Below, piece after piece: positions 1 to 9,317 of a stretch of 64,000 nucleotides of DNA; the stretch's first letter is position 1, and every line of letters starts with the position of its first letter. The stretch spans positions 2,914,001 through 2,978,000 of the forward strand of contig NZ_CP166871.1 of the NCBI RefSeq assembly GCF_041379045.1. Direction: 5' to 3'. Source of the DNA: Thalassotalea ponticola. Its GTDB lineage: Bacteria > Pseudomonadota > Gammaproteobacteria > Enterobacterales > Alteromonadaceae. The notes below the pieces were generated by a model, which searched no databases, was not told the origin of the DNA, and saw only the letters and a program-made list of their open reading frames with translations. The position numbers and the translations under genes were made by a program.

Positions 1-830
1 TATAGCTCGCGTAAATAATTACTGATATTTGGATATTGTTCAATGGTTTGTCGATTGCATTTAAAATGTCCCACGTAAACGCTATCAAACCGGATCAAGG
101 TGGTGAATAAACGCCAATCGGCTTCGGTTAGCACGTCGCCAACTAAGTAGCGTTTGCTGTCTAAGCGTTGCTCAATGGTATCTAGTGCAGTAAACAACTG
201 GTGGTAAGCTTGCTCATAGGCTTGTTGCGTGGTGGCAAACCCAGCTTTGTACACACCATTGTTGATGTGCTGGTAAACGTAGTCATTAATTTCATCGATT
301 TCTGCGCGCAATGCACTGGGGTAGAAGTCCAACTCATTACCTGTTAACGAGTCAAAGGCACTGTTAAACATGCGTATAATTTCTGACGATTCGTTAGAGA
401 CAATACATTGGCGCTTGGTGTCCCACAGCACGGGAACAGTCACTCGACCACTGTAGTCAGTTTTGTTTTTGGTGTAAATTTGGTGCATGTAATCGAAACC
501 AAATAAATGATCGGAGCTCGAGCCGGATTCGGTGTCAAAGGTCCAGCCGTGCTCTAACATGTCGGGACTGACAACCGATACACTGATGTAATCCTCTAGC
601 CCTTTTAGTTTGCGAAAAATAAGGGTTCGATGCGCCCAAGGACAGGCCAGCGATACGTATAAATGGTAGCGCCCGCGCTCGGCGGCAAAGCCTGCTTCAC
701 CGGTAGGTCCAGCGCTGCCATCGGTTGTTATCCAATTGCGCAATTGCGCGGTTTCACGCTGAAATTCGCCTTTGCTCTCGTCAGTGTTGTACCATTGATC
801 GTGCCATACGCCATTAACTAGCAAACCCAT
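1..830 (-). CDS. yqjG: glutathionyl-hydroquinone reductase (YqjG/EcmB type), 3' end cut by window edge
   Basis: The frame is open from an ATG at 830 down to base 1, so about 276 residues are visible and perhaps 50 C-terminal ones are missing. The start reads MGLLVNGVWHDQWYNTDES. A CPWAHR motif places the catalytic cysteine at residue 63, the same position as in E. coli YqjG. This is the Xi-class glutathione transferase family, which reduces glutathionyl-hydroquinones with GSH in the cytoplasm. A thioredoxin-like N-terminal half is followed by a helical half ending near YLREL. An SD-like GAGAGGAGT lies just upstream of the start. It seems to be monocistronic. Confidence 0.93.
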   Translation of the reverse strand, partial: MGLLVNGVWHDQWYNTDESKGEFQRETAQLRNWITTDGSAGPTGEAGFAAERGRYHLYVSLACPWAHRTLIFRKLKGLEDYISVSVVSPDMLEHGWTFDTESGSSSDHLFGFDYMHQIYTKNKTDYSGRVTVPVLWDTKRQCIVSNESSEIIRMFNSAFDSLTGNELDFYPSALRAEIDEINDYVYQHINNGVYKAGFATTQQAYEQAYHQLFTALDTIEQRLDSKRYLVGDVLTEADWRLFTTLIRFDSVYVGHFKCNRQTIEQYPNISNYLREL

Positions 831-1014
831 AATTACTCCTCTCATTCTATCTTGTGTCTAACTCATAGTATGGCTTGCTCTGGGCCAGTTTAATATTTCA
901 AATAGCGGTTTTATTAATTCGCTTTAAACGAATGAACCGTCAACGCTCGTTCAAAGTGATGAGCAACAACGCGTGTACATCGACATTGTCGGATAGTTAG
1001 TTATTGACGCTATA

Positions 1015-1060
1015 GATAAAAAAATGCATTAACCTAGCCTTGGCTAAGTTAATGCATTTA
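1015..1060 (-). terminator. intrinsic terminator of the hut operon
   Basis: Read on the minus strand, 18-base arms (AAATGCATTAACTTAGCC and its complement, with one mismatch) surround a 2-base loop. A T-run follows immediately. It lies 23 bases past the hutU stop. Confidence 0.85.
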
Positions 1061-1082
1061 TAAGGATATTGATGTGAGCGAG

Positions 1083-3104
1083 TTACAGCGACAAGTTATC
1101 TAAGATGTCGTCGTCAACGCGGTTAGCTAAAGTCACTTTAAGTTTTGGCGTACGCGCCATTTCTCGGCGAATAGCAAAATCCGCCTCTTCATTGCGGGCC
1201 CAGCTGCGTCGCGCAATACCGTTATTAACGTCAAATAACAGCATCGATTGCACACGGCGCTCGGCATCATCGCTACCGTCGAGCAACATACCAAAACCGC
1301 CATTAGTCACTTCGCCCCAGCCTACGCCACCGCCGTTGTGAATAGACACCCAAGTTGCGCCGCGGAAACTGTCGCCAATCACATTGTGAATTGCCATGTC
1401 TGCGGTAAAGCGACTGCCGTCATAAATATTTGAGGTTTCTCTAAACGGTGAATCGGTGCCACTGACGTCGTGGTGATCGCGCCCCAATACCACCGGCCCT
1501 ATTTCACCGCGATTAATCGCGTCGTTAAAGGCTTTGGCTATTTCAATGCGGCCTTGCGCATCGGCATAAAGAATTCGCGCTTGTGAGCCAACCACCAATT
1601 TATTTTGCTTAGCATCCTTGATCCAAGTGATGTTATCTTGCATCTGTTGTTGAATCTCTTCTGGAGACTCTAGCATAATGCGCTCGAGTACCTCAGCGGC
1701 AATGGCGTCGGTTTTATCGAGATCGTCACTGTTGCCCGATGTACACACCCAGCGGAACGGACCAAAGCCATAGTCAAAACACATTGGCCCCAAGATATCT
1801 TGAACATACGATGGATACTTAAAATCAATACCGTTGTCCGCCATCACGTCACCACCTGCGCGTGATGCCTCAAGTAAAAAGGCATTGCCGTAATCAAAGA
1901 AGTAAGTGCCTTTTGCCGTGTGGCGATTAACCGCATCTGCATGGCGTTTTAAGGTTTCTTGTACTTTCACTTTGAAAACATCAGGCTCTTCGCGAATCAA
2001 GCGGTTTGACTCTTCATAACTGATGCCTACTGGGTAGTAACCACCCGACCACGGATTGTGTAATGAGGTTTGATCAGAGCCTAAATGAACAAAAATATCT
2101 TCCTTGTCGAAGCTCTCCCAAACGTCAACAACATTACCGATGTAGGCGATAGATACCACTTCTTGTTGCTGCTGTGCCGTTTTAACGCGGGCGATTAGCT
2201 CGTCCATATTATCAATAAGCTCGTCAACCCAACCCTGCTGGTGACGCTTTATCGCCGCTTTAGAGTTGACTTCAGCACATACGGTAATGCAGTTAGCAAT
2301 ATTACCCGCTTTAGGTTGCGCGCCGCTCATACCGCCAAGACCTGCGGTCAAGAAGATCTTGCCTTTTGCCGTTTCACCTTTGGCTAAGACCTTGCGAAAT
2401 GCGTTCATCACCGTGATCGTGGTGCCGTGTACGATACCTTGCGGACCGATATACATAAACGAACCCGCGGTCATTTGACCGTACTGGGTCACACCTAAGG
2501 CGTTAAATTTTTCCCAATCATCCGGCTTCGAGTAATTCGGGATCATCATGCCGTTGGTCACTACAACGCGCGGTGCGTCTTTAGACGATGGAAATAAACC
2601 CATTGGGTGACCAGAGTAAAGGTGCAATGTTTGATCGCTTTCCATTTCACTCAAGTACTTCATCGCCAGCAAATACTGCGCCCAGTTTTGGAAAACTGCG
2701 CCGTTACCACCATAGGTGATTAACTCTTCAGGGTGCTGGGCTACCGCTGGGTCAAGGTTGTTATCGATCATCAACATGATTGCTGCCGCTTGCTCGCACT
2801 TGGCTGGGTAATCACTGATCGAGCGCGCTCTTAATTCATAGTTTGGTTTGAAGCGATACATGTAGATGCGCCCGAAGTCTTTTAGCTCTTGCAGAAATTC
2901 TTCAGCCAGCTCTTGATGCCACTCTTTGGGAAAGTAACGCAGCGCATTGCGCACCGCCAGTTGCTTTTCTTCTGCGCTGAGAATGTCTTTGCGTTTTGGC
3001 GCGCGGTTAGCGTCTGCTGGATATGGCTTAGCCGCTGGTAGCTCAGCTGGGATGCCTTGCTTAATTTGTTGTTGGAATTGACTAATACTCGTCATGTTCT
3101 TCAC
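1083..3104 (-). CDS. hutU: urocanate hydratase, long (eukaryote-like) form
   Basis: This enzyme converts urocanate to 4-imidazolone-5-propionate, the second step of histidine degradation, using tightly bound NAD+ as electrophile. At 673 residues it is about 115 longer than the common bacterial HutU (about 555). Its blocks, such as YGGNG, SGHPMGLFPSS, GLGGMSGAQ, DLGSDQTS-like LGSDQTSLHNP, FGPFRWVCTSG, RDHHDVSGTDSPFRETSN and HNGGGVGWGEV, run in the order I know from animal and plant urocanases. The N-terminus lines up with the animal enzyme too (KQLAVRNALRYFP). It lies 7 bases behind hutH in the same operon. Function is certain. The link to the eukaryotic subgroup is from memory of those sequences, not an alignment. 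Confidence 0.96.
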   Translation of the reverse strand: MKNMTSISQFQQQIKQGIPAELPAAKPYPADANRAPKRKDILSAEEKQLAVRNALRYFPKEWHQELAEEFLQELKDFGRIYMYRFKPNYELRARSISDYPAKCEQAAAIMLMIDNNLDPAVAQHPEELITYGGNGAVFQNWAQYLLAMKYLSEMESDQTLHLYSGHPMGLFPSSKDAPRVVVTNGMMIPNYSKPDDWEKFNALGVTQYGQMTAGSFMYIGPQGIVHGTTITVMNAFRKVLAKGETAKGKIFLTAGLGGMSGAQPKAGNIANCITVCAEVNSKAAIKRHQQGWVDELIDNMDELIARVKTAQQQQEVVSIAYIGNVVDVWESFDKEDIFVHLGSDQTSLHNPWSGGYYPVGISYEESNRLIREEPDVFKVKVQETLKRHADAVNRHTAKGTYFFDYGNAFLLEASRAGGDVMADNGIDFKYPSYVQDILGPMCFDYGFGPFRWVCTSGNSDDLDKTDAIAAEVLERIMLESPEEIQQQMQDNITWIKDAKQNKLVVGSQARILYADAQGRIEIAKAFNDAINRGEIGPVVLGRDHHDVSGTDSPFRETSNIYDGSRFTADMAIHNVIGDSFRGATWVSIHNGGGVGWGEVTNGGFGMLLDGSDDAERRVQSMLLFDVNNGIARRSWARNEEADFAIRREMARTPKLKVTLANRVDDDILDNLSL

Positions 3105-3111
3105 CTTGTAT

Positions 3112-4614
3112 TTAGTGCGAAAAGCTTACCGTAAATGCTTGAGTTTTTACCAACTCAATCATCGCATCAATGTCTGGTTTTAGCAGTCTGTCTTCTTCTA
3201 ACTTAGCCACTTTACTGCGGATCAATGCAAAGTTTTGCTCAATCAGATCAGAACATGTATTCGGGCGTCTAAACTCTAGAGCTTGCGCTGCATACATCAA
3301 CTCAATGGCAAAAATTTTGTCGAGATTACCTAGAATTTGATTCAATTTACGACCTGAAATACTGCCCATTGACACGTGATCTTCTTGTCCCATTGAGGTT
3401 GGCACGCTGTCAGCTGACGGTGGGAAACACAGCGATTTATTTTCAGTTACCAAAGCCGCTGTTGCGTATTGCGGGATCATCATCCCCGAGTTCAAGCCAC
3501 CCGATGTGGTGAGTAAGCGCGGCAAGCCATGCAAACCTTCTAGTAATAAGTAGCAACGTCGATCGGCGATATTACCTAACTCAGCTGCCGCAATGGAGGC
3601 ATAGTCGAGAACCATTGCCAGCGGTTGACCGTGGAAGCTACCGCCTGAAATAGCTTCTTCGCTACTGATAACAATTGGGTTGTCAGTTACCGAGTTCATT
3701 TCAATTTCAACTAGCTCTTGTAGGTGGTAATAGGCATTGCGAGACGCGCCGTGCACTTGCGGAATACAGCGCAGTGAATACGGATCTTGAACGCGATCAC
3801 AGTCGGTATGAGAGGCCATATTCTGCGAGTCTTTGAACAGACGTCGCATACGCGATGCCACTTCTAAATTACCTTTAAAAGCACGGGTTTGGTGTAGCTC
3901 ATCTCTAAATGGTGACTGGCTACCTTGCATCCCCTCAATACTCATTGCGCCGGCGACATCGGCCAAGTCCAACAAGTAACGCATTTTAGTTAATGCGGTA
4001 ATCGCGTGCGATAGGATAAATTGGGTGCCGTTGATCAATGCTAAGCCTTCTTTCGCCTGCAATTCAAGTGGCTGAAGACCATGCTCGGCAAGTAAGGTTG
4101 CGGCCGAGATGGTTTTATTACCTTGCCAAAACTCACCTTCACCGATTAACGGTAAAAACAAATGTGATAACGGTGCTAGATCGCCCGAAGCACCTACTGA
4201 ACCTTGCTCGGGAACGACTGGAATGAGATCGAGTTCGAGAAAGGTCAACATGCGCTGAACAACGTCTAAGGTAATACCAGAGAAGCCTTGACTCAAAGCG
4301 TGCACTTTGGTGATCAGCATAAGCTTGGATATCGACTTTGCGATTGGCTCGCCTACGCCCACCGCATGGGTAATCAATAAGTTTTTCTGCAATAAATTGG
4401 TTTCTGCTACTGAAATCTGGGTGTCACAAAGCGGACCAAAGCCAGTATTAATCCCGTATACCGCCTCATCAGAATTAGCCATTTTCTCGACATTCTGTCG
4501 ACTTTTATTAATTTTATCTATTGCTTGTTGGCACAATTCGGCTTTAATCGCACCCGATGCAATGCCATTAACCGTATCTAGGTCTAGGCGATCAATACCA
4601 TATTTAAAAGTCAC
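3112..4614 (-). CDS. hutH: histidine ammonia-lyase
   Basis: It deaminates L-histidine to trans-urocanate, the first step of the Hut pathway, in the cytoplasm. The 500-residue length is typical. Ala142-Ser143-Gly144 in GSVGASGDLAPLSH forms the self-processed MIO electrophile, and Tyr53 in AVYGINTGFG is the expected catalytic tyrosine. Further family signatures are QDPYSLRC and FHGQP. The gene starts 9 bases after the hutC stop and is followed within 7 bases by hutU, so the three are co-transcribed. hutI and hutG are not in this window. Confidence 0.98.
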   Translation of the reverse strand: MTFKYGIDRLDLDTVNGIASGAIKAELCQQAIDKINKSRQNVEKMANSDEAVYGINTGFGPLCDTQISVAETNLLQKNLLITHAVGVGEPIAKSISKLMLITKVHALSQGFSGITLDVVQRMLTFLELDLIPVVPEQGSVGASGDLAPLSHLFLPLIGEGEFWQGNKTISAATLLAEHGLQPLELQAKEGLALINGTQFILSHAITALTKMRYLLDLADVAGAMSIEGMQGSQSPFRDELHQTRAFKGNLEVASRMRRLFKDSQNMASHTDCDRVQDPYSLRCIPQVHGASRNAYYHLQELVEIEMNSVTDNPIVISSEEAISGGSFHGQPLAMVLDYASIAAAELGNIADRRCYLLLEGLHGLPRLLTTSGGLNSGMMIPQYATAALVTENKSLCFPPSADSVPTSMGQEDHVSMGSISGRKLNQILGNLDKIFAIELMYAAQALEFRRPNTCSDLIEQNFALIRSKVAKLEEDRLLKPDIDAMIELVKTQAFTVSFSH

Positions 4615-4623
4615 ACGTATCTC

Positions 4624-5325
4624 CTAAAAAGTTAAGTGACCTCCCAAGCGATACTTGTCGCCGGGGGAAGTCAAAACGGCAAAACTGACAACGCCTTGAG
4701 ATGACCAAGTACGTCGTTTTACCTGTAAACAAGGTTGTTGTTGGTCGATCGACAACAACTGATTTATTTTTTCACAAGCGATTATCGCTTCTACTTCGTG
4801 CGTTGCCTCCGTGAGCGGAGCAACCTTTGATAAATATTCGTGTGGCGTTAACTGACTAAAATCTTGATCGAGATAGTCAGGTGCCACTAATGGGTTGACA
4901 TAACGCTGTTCTAGTTGAATCGGTCGCTGATTTTCAAAGTGTAAAATTTCACTGTAAAAGATATCCGTGCCCCGCTCTAAGTCAAACAAGCTGTGCAGTG
5001 GTTCGGGTAAATGCAGTTTCGACAAGGCAATAGTTTGGGCTTGGTAAGCATGACCGCGCTGTTGAATTTCATCGGCAATATTTTTTATTTCTAACAACGA
5101 CGATTGTGATTTAAAACTGGCGACGAATGTTCCGCGTCCTTGAGTTCGGTATAAAACATTTTCATCGGTTAACTCTTGTAACGCACGACGGGCGGTCATT
5201 CGGCTAACCTTAAACTGGCTAACCAACTCGTTTTCTGAGGGCACTTGCTGATGCTCGGGCCAGATCCCGTGTTCAATGTTGTGCAAGATGTGTTGTTTAA
5301 TAACCACAAATTTTGGCTGCGACAC
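4624..5325 (-). CDS. hutC: histidine utilization repressor, GntR family
   Basis: This is a GntR/HutC-family repressor with an N-terminal winged helix (about residues 5-70, VPSENELVSQFKVSRMTARR) and a C-terminal UTRA effector domain, which in characterised HutC proteins binds urocanate. I chose GTG at 5325 because an AAGGGA Shine-Dalgarno lies 6 bases upstream and the protein then begins with SQPKFVVIKQHI. The ATG six codons earlier (5343) lacks a convincing ribosome site but cannot be excluded. It is the first gene of hutC-hutH-hutU and probably autoregulated through the palindrome at 5439-5450. Confidence 0.93.
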   Translation of the reverse strand: MSQPKFVVIKQHILHNIEHGIWPEHQQVPSENELVSQFKVSRMTARRALQELTDENVLYRTQGRGTFVASFKSQSSLLEIKNIADEIQQRGHAYQAQTIALSKLHLPEPLHSLFDLERGTDIFYSEILHFENQRPIQLEQRYVNPLVAPDYLDQDFSQLTPHEYLSKVAPLTEATHEVEAIIACEKINQLLSIDQQQPCLQVKRRTWSSQGVVSFAVLTSPGDKYRLGGHLTF

Positions 5326-5438
5326 TTTATATCCCTTAACCATTAAGCCTGTTACACACTACCCGTTAAGCATGTGCTTGCCTTAATTCAATCAAACCGA
5401 TACGGATAACAGTGGGGCGCTAGTTTGGCATAAAACAC

Positions 5439-5450
5439 TTGTATATACAA
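5439..5450. promoter_or_regulatory. hutC operator: candidate HutC operator
   Basis: TTGTATATACAA is a perfect 12-base palindrome about 115 bases upstream of hutC. HutC regulators of other gammaproteobacteria bind TGTATATACA-like sites, so autoregulation of the hut operon is the likely role. The match is by eye. Confidence 0.75.
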
Positions 5451-5544
5451 CCTCTAAGAACCCGATATAACGGGGCTAGCTACTAACAGTATAGCTAGAC
5501 TACGCAGCGCGGTTAACAAAACCAAGTAACAGATCTGTGCAGAT

Positions 5545-5575
5545 AAAAAAACAGCGCTTAATAAGCGCTGTTATG
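5545..5575 (-). terminator. intrinsic terminator of ttcA
   Basis: Arms AACAGCGCTT and AAGCGCTGTT surround a 3-base loop. A T7 run follows on the minus strand. It lies just past the ttcA stop. Confidence 0.88.
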
Positions 5576-5595
5576 TCATTGATGGGTAAATTCGG

Positions 5596-6522
5596 TTAAC
5601 TCAGGTTAACGATATTAAGCTGATTTTCTCGTTGTTGCTGTTGATCATCTTCGTCAACAACCACTGGCTGACTGGGAATGTCTGGACTGTCAAAACCAAT
5701 GTCGCCGTCGGCAAACGGCGTGCCTGTGGCTTTTAAGCCGGCAAAGTCGTACAACTTGGTATCAGCCAAATGCGACGGCACCACATCGGTAACCGCTTTA
5801 AACATGGTTTCGATACGACCTGGGTATTGTTTATCCCAACCGTTGAGCATTTCTTTGATAATTTTGCGTTGCAAGTTTTCTTGCGAACCACATAAATTAC
5901 ACGGAATAATCGGGTAAGCACGTTGCTCTGCGTAACGAACAATGTCTTTTTCTCTACAGTAGGCAAGTGGACGAATGACTATGTGCTCGCCGTTGTCGGT
6001 AACCAGTTTAGGCGGCATACTTTTTAGCTTACCGCCGTAAAACATGTTCAATAATAAGGTTTCTAAAATATCATCGCGATGATGTCCCAAGGCAATTTTT
6101 GTCGCGCCTAGGCGCTTAGCCGTTTTGTACAAAATGCCGCGACGCAAACGCGAACACAATGAACACGTGGTTTTGCCTTCTGGTATTTTTTCTTTAACGA
6201 TCGAATACGTATCTTCGTTAACGATGAGATGTTCTACATCAATTGACTTCAAGTATTGCGGCAACACATGCTCGGGAAAACCCGGTTGCTTTTGATCGAG
6301 ATTAACCGCAACAATATCAAACGAAATAGGCGCGACTCGTTGCATGTGCATTAACGTATCGAGCATGGTATAGCTGTCTTTGCCTCCAGATAAACAAACC
6401 ATGACTTTGTCACCGTCTTCAATCATATTGAAGTCAGCAATGGCTTTACCCACCTCGCGGCGAATGCGTTTTTCCAATTTGTTAAAACTGTAAGCCTGTT
6501 TTTTGCTGATAGCGTCTTGCAT
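5596..6522 (-). CDS. ttcA: tRNA 2-thiocytidine(32) synthetase TtcA
   Basis: TtcA thiolates C32 of certain tRNAs using ATP and a [4Fe-4S] cluster in the cytoplasm. The ATP PP-loop SGGKDS is at residues 45-50. The cluster cysteines are expected in [10 protein letters not shown] and CNLCGSQ, and GHHRDD is also present. The start is ATG 6522 (MQDAISKKQ), with a GAGG ribosome site six bases upstream, and it matches the E. coli N-terminus. A longer frame up to 6579 adds 19 residues with no family counterpart. The C-terminal tail is rich in glutamine and acidic residues. It appears monocistronic. Confidence 0.97.
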   Translation of the reverse strand: MQDAISKKQAYSFNKLEKRIRREVGKAIADFNMIEDGDKVMVCLSGGKDSYTMLDTLMHMQRVAPISFDIVAVNLDQKQPGFPEHVLPQYLKSIDVEHLIVNEDTYSIVKEKIPEGKTTCSLCSRLRRGILYKTAKRLGATKIALGHHRDDILETLLLNMFYGGKLKSMPPKLVTDNGEHIVIRPLAYCREKDIVRYAEQRAYPIIPCNLCGSQENLQRKIIKEMLNGWDKQYPGRIETMFKAVTDVVPSHLADTKLYDFAGLKATGTPFADGDIGFDSPDIPSQPVVVDEDDQQQQRENQLNIVNLS

Positions 6523-6879
6523 TTTGACCTCGAACCATTTCAGATGTGTTAAATCGGCGCGAATTATACTGAATATCAAAATTAAAAGGTATTAAAAAGT
6601 GTACAAGCATTATGCCATTAATGCTCAACCAGTTAGCGGATAATACGCGTGTTGTTGGCGTCGCCCATCGCTTGAGGTCTGCGCCATGCTGTATTTTGCC
6701 AAATGTCGTGTGATCAGTGTCGATCCGTTAAGCTCTTTAATCAGCCAAAAGCCAATGCTAAGTGCGGTTAATACGGGTTTAGTAATTTTGACATATTATG
6801 TCGCAGAAATAATAAAAAGCTGTTATATTGGTTTTTATTCGGTTAATAATTGTTCATTCGAGCAACCAAAGGAGGTGCG
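6523..6879. other. intergenic region between divergent ttcA and nfeD
   Basis: About 357 bases separate two divergent genes and must hold their promoters. Small open frames here have no ribosome site or recognisable domain. I see no repeat or terminator. Confidence 0.5.
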
Positions 6880-7341
6880 ATGACGTTTGCAAACGATGTG
6901 ATTGCCTGGGCAAGTGTTGGTGTGTTTTTAATGGTCGCAGAGTTAGTAGTACCGGGTGGTATTTTGGTATTTCTCGGCAGTGCAGCGGTGATCATTGCCG
7001 CGTTATTGCAATTTGGCGTAATTGAGCACTGGGTCCATGCCTTTACCGCTTGGTTCATTATCTCTATTGTGCTGTTATTGGCGTTTCGCAATCTCGGTCA
7101 ATCATTGGTCGGCGGTGACAGCCGAATAGATAACACCGATGAAGAGCTCGACGTCTATGGCAAACAAGTGCCGGTTATTGCAACAATTGGTCCGGGCAAT
7201 AAAAAGGGACGCATTTTACTGCAAGGCACTGAATGGAGTGCCCTTGGCGATGGCAGTGAAATCAAAGCCGGTGAAGTGGCAACCATCATCTGTCGAGATA
7301 ATATTTCTTATGTCGTCGAACGCTGTACCGATCGCCAATAA
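6880..7341 (+). CDS. NfeD-family membrane protein
   Basis: The 153-residue protein has two or three N-terminal membrane segments (about residues 8-27, 30-48 and 53-72, including PGGILVFLGSAAVIIAALL) and a C-terminal OB-fold NfeD domain (GRILLQGTEWSA). NfeD proteins pair with stomatin/SPFH proteins in membrane microdomains, and two SPFH genes follow directly. ATG 6880 is chosen because AAAGGAGGTG lies just upstream. The frame also extends to a TTG at 6850, which would bury that site. It corresponds to E. coli YbbJ/QmcA-type pairs. Confidence 0.93.
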   Translation: MTFANDVIAWASVGVFLMVAELVVPGGILVFLGSAAVIIAALLQFGVIEHWVHAFTAWFIISIVLLLAFRNLGQSLVGGDSRIDNTDEELDVYGKQVPVIATIGPGNKKGRILLQGTEWSALGDGSEIKAGEVATIICRDNISYVVERCTDRQ

Positions 7342-7397
7342 CAATAATCAAAACAGAACATTGACGCGACAGTGTCACTGATAATAAGGAGAGTTAT

Positions 7398-8309
7398 GTG
7401 TTTGTGTTAACCTTGGTCTTACTGGCCGTTCTATTTATTATTTACAAATTAATATTGATCGTTGAGATGCGCGAAGTTTGCGTGGTCGAGCGATTGGGAA
7501 AGTTTCGCGCGGTTATGCAACCCGGCGTTCATTTTTTAATTCCATTTTTTGACAAAGTCGCTTATCGCCATGAAACGCGAGAGCAAGTACTCGATATTCC
7601 AGCGCAAAGTTGTATTTCTAAAGACAACATCCAAATTGATGTCGACGGTTTGGTTTACATCAAGGTGATGGACGGCGCCAAAGCCAGTTACGGTATCGAA
7701 GATTACCAACGGGCGAGCGTCAATCTTGCGCAAACCACAATGCGCAGTGAAATTGGCAAATTAAATTTAAGTCAAACCTTCTCTGAGCGCGAAGCGCTAA
7801 ACGAAATCATCGTACGTGAAATTGACAAGGCTTCCGACCCTTGGGGTATTAAGGTACTGCGCTATGAAGTACGCAATATCACCCCTTCGGCTAACGTGAT
7901 TCACACCCTAGAGAAGCAAATGGAAGCCGAGCGTAAAAAACGCGCAGAAATCACCCTTGCCAACGCCGAGCGCGATTCAATTATCAATTTATCCGAAGGG
8001 GAGCGTCAAGAAGCCATTAACTTGTCTGAAGGCGATAAACAGCGACAAATTAATGAAGCGGAAGGCAGAGCAAAAGAAATCGAAATTATAGCGGATGCCA
8101 CCGCCAAAGGCATGGCTCTGATTGCCAGAGCAGCTAACCACCCAGGCGGAGATGACGCCATCAAAATGCGCCTGATGCAGGAGTTTATCGATCAAGCCGG
8201 CAGTGTGTTAAAGCATGCTGATGTATCGATATTACCGACTGAAATAGCCAAACTTGACGCCTTTTTTACCGGCGTTGAAAAAGTCAGCTCAACGGTAAAA
8301 GGAGCCTAA
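7398..8309 (+). CDS. SPFH/stomatin-family membrane protein (QmcA-like), first of two
   Basis: A single N-terminal membrane anchor (about residues 1-20) is followed by an SPFH/Band 7 domain (VVERLGKFRAVMQPGVHFLIPF) and a charged helical tail with repeats like INLSEGERQEAINLSEGDK, typical of the QmcA/stomatin coiled coil. These proteins oligomerise at the inner membrane and organise partner proteins such as proteases or NfeD. GTG at 7398 is the start, with AAGGAG six bases upstream. The overlapping ATG at 7396 reaches a stop after four codons. Its last base is the first base of the next gene (TAATG). Confidence 0.94.
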   Translation: MFVLTLVLLAVLFIIYKLILIVEMREVCVVERLGKFRAVMQPGVHFLIPFFDKVAYRHETREQVLDIPAQSCISKDNIQIDVDGLVYIKVMDGAKASYGIEDYQRASVNLAQTTMRSEIGKLNLSQTFSEREALNEIIVREIDKASDPWGIKVLRYEVRNITPSANVIHTLEKQMEAERKKRAEITLANAERDSIINLSEGERQEAINLSEGDKQRQINEAEGRAKEIEIIADATAKGMALIARAANHPGGDDAIKMRLMQEFIDQAGSVLKHADVSILPTEIAKLDAFFTGVEKVSSTVKGA

Positions 8310-9259
8310 TGATGAATGATATGAGTTACAATTTACCCGCTACCGATGTTGCTGTGTTGGTTATTTGGGGAGTGATATTTTTAATCTTTATCGTCAAACT
8401 TCTCCAATCGATACGCCTAGTGCCAACCAAATCCGCCTATATTGTTGAGCGTTTGGGAAAATACCACAAAACCTTAGAAGCCGGCTTTCACGCGCTTATT
8501 CCGTTTATTGATCGAGTGGCCTACATTCAAGATTTAAAGGAAGAGACCATTGACGTACCACCGCAAGAGTGCTTTTCAATGGACGAAGTAAACGTTGAAG
8601 TTGACGGGGTTATTTACATCTCGGTTACCGACCCAGTTAAAGCGAGTTATGGCATCACCGATTACCGCTTTGCGGCGATGCAATTGGCACAAACAACGAC
8701 CCGCTCGGTCATTGGTACCTTGGAATTAGATCGCACCTTTGAAGAACGCGACTTGATCAGTGCCAAGGTGGTTGAAGTACTCGATGCCGCTGGCGAAGTC
8801 TGGGGCATTCGCGTGCACCGGTACGAAATTAAAAATATCACTCCGCCGCAAACCGTGCGCAACGCAATGGAAATGCAAGTCAACGCAGAGCGTGAGCGTC
8901 GCGCCATTTTGGCAGAAAGCCTTGGCGAAAAACAAAGTCGCATTAATCGCTCTGAGGGTAATATGCGTGAGATGATTAATATTTCAGAAGGTGAGAAGCA
9001 GCGACGCATTAACGCCGCTGAAGGTAAAGCAGCTGAAATATTAGCGCTAGCCCAAGCAACTTCCGATTCCATCGTCAAAGTTGCGGATGTGATTAACCAA
9101 CAAGGTGGTCAGCAAGCGTTAAATATGCAATTGAGTGAGCAATACCTCAAACAAATGCAAGGTTTGAGTAAAGAAAACCGCAAAGTGATATTGCCCGCAA
9201 ACATATTAGATTATCAACAGTGGATGACCACGATCGGTTTGCAAACTGAGGCCAAGTAG
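8309..9259 (+). CDS. SPFH/stomatin-family membrane protein (QmcA-like), second of two
   Basis: This 316-residue paralogue of the preceding gene has a membrane segment at about residues 14-33, an SPFH domain beginning YIVERLGKYHKTLEAGFHALIPF, and a tail with ISEGEKQRRINAAEGKAAEI. Translation is coupled: TAATGATG holds the upstream stop and two possible starts (8309 or 8312), with AAAAGGAG before them. The second ATG is the better spaced. The two copies probably form a hetero-oligomer, by analogy with HflK/HflC, though the sequences are QmcA-like rather than Hfl-like. Confidence 0.93.
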   Translation: MMNDMSYNLPATDVAVLVIWGVIFLIFIVKLLQSIRLVPTKSAYIVERLGKYHKTLEAGFHALIPFIDRVAYIQDLKEETIDVPPQECFSMDEVNVEVDGVIYISVTDPVKASYGITDYRFAAMQLAQTTTRSVIGTLELDRTFEERDLISAKVVEVLDAAGEVWGIRVHRYEIKNITPPQTVRNAMEMQVNAERERRAILAESLGEKQSRINRSEGNMREMINISEGEKQRRINAAEGKAAEILALAQATSDSIVKVADVINQQGGQQALNMQLSEQYLKQMQGLSKENRKVILPANILDYQQWMTTIGLQTEAK

Positions 9260-9280
9260 CGGAGTAACAATAATCGCTAG

Positions 9281-9316
9281 AGAGCTAGGGCGTGACATTA
9301 CCCTAGCTCTTTTTTT
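9281..9316 (+). terminator. intrinsic terminator of the nfeD-SPFH operon
   Basis: Arms AGAGCTAGGG and CCCTAGCTCT (10 of 10) flank a 10-base loop. A T-run follows. It almost abuts the stop of the convergent gene at 9318. Confidence 0.9.
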
Positions 9317-9317
9317 C

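Noticed and set aside
6686..6883. 65-codon open frame upstream of nfeD
   Set aside because: Overlaps the nfeD ribosome site and start; no family features.
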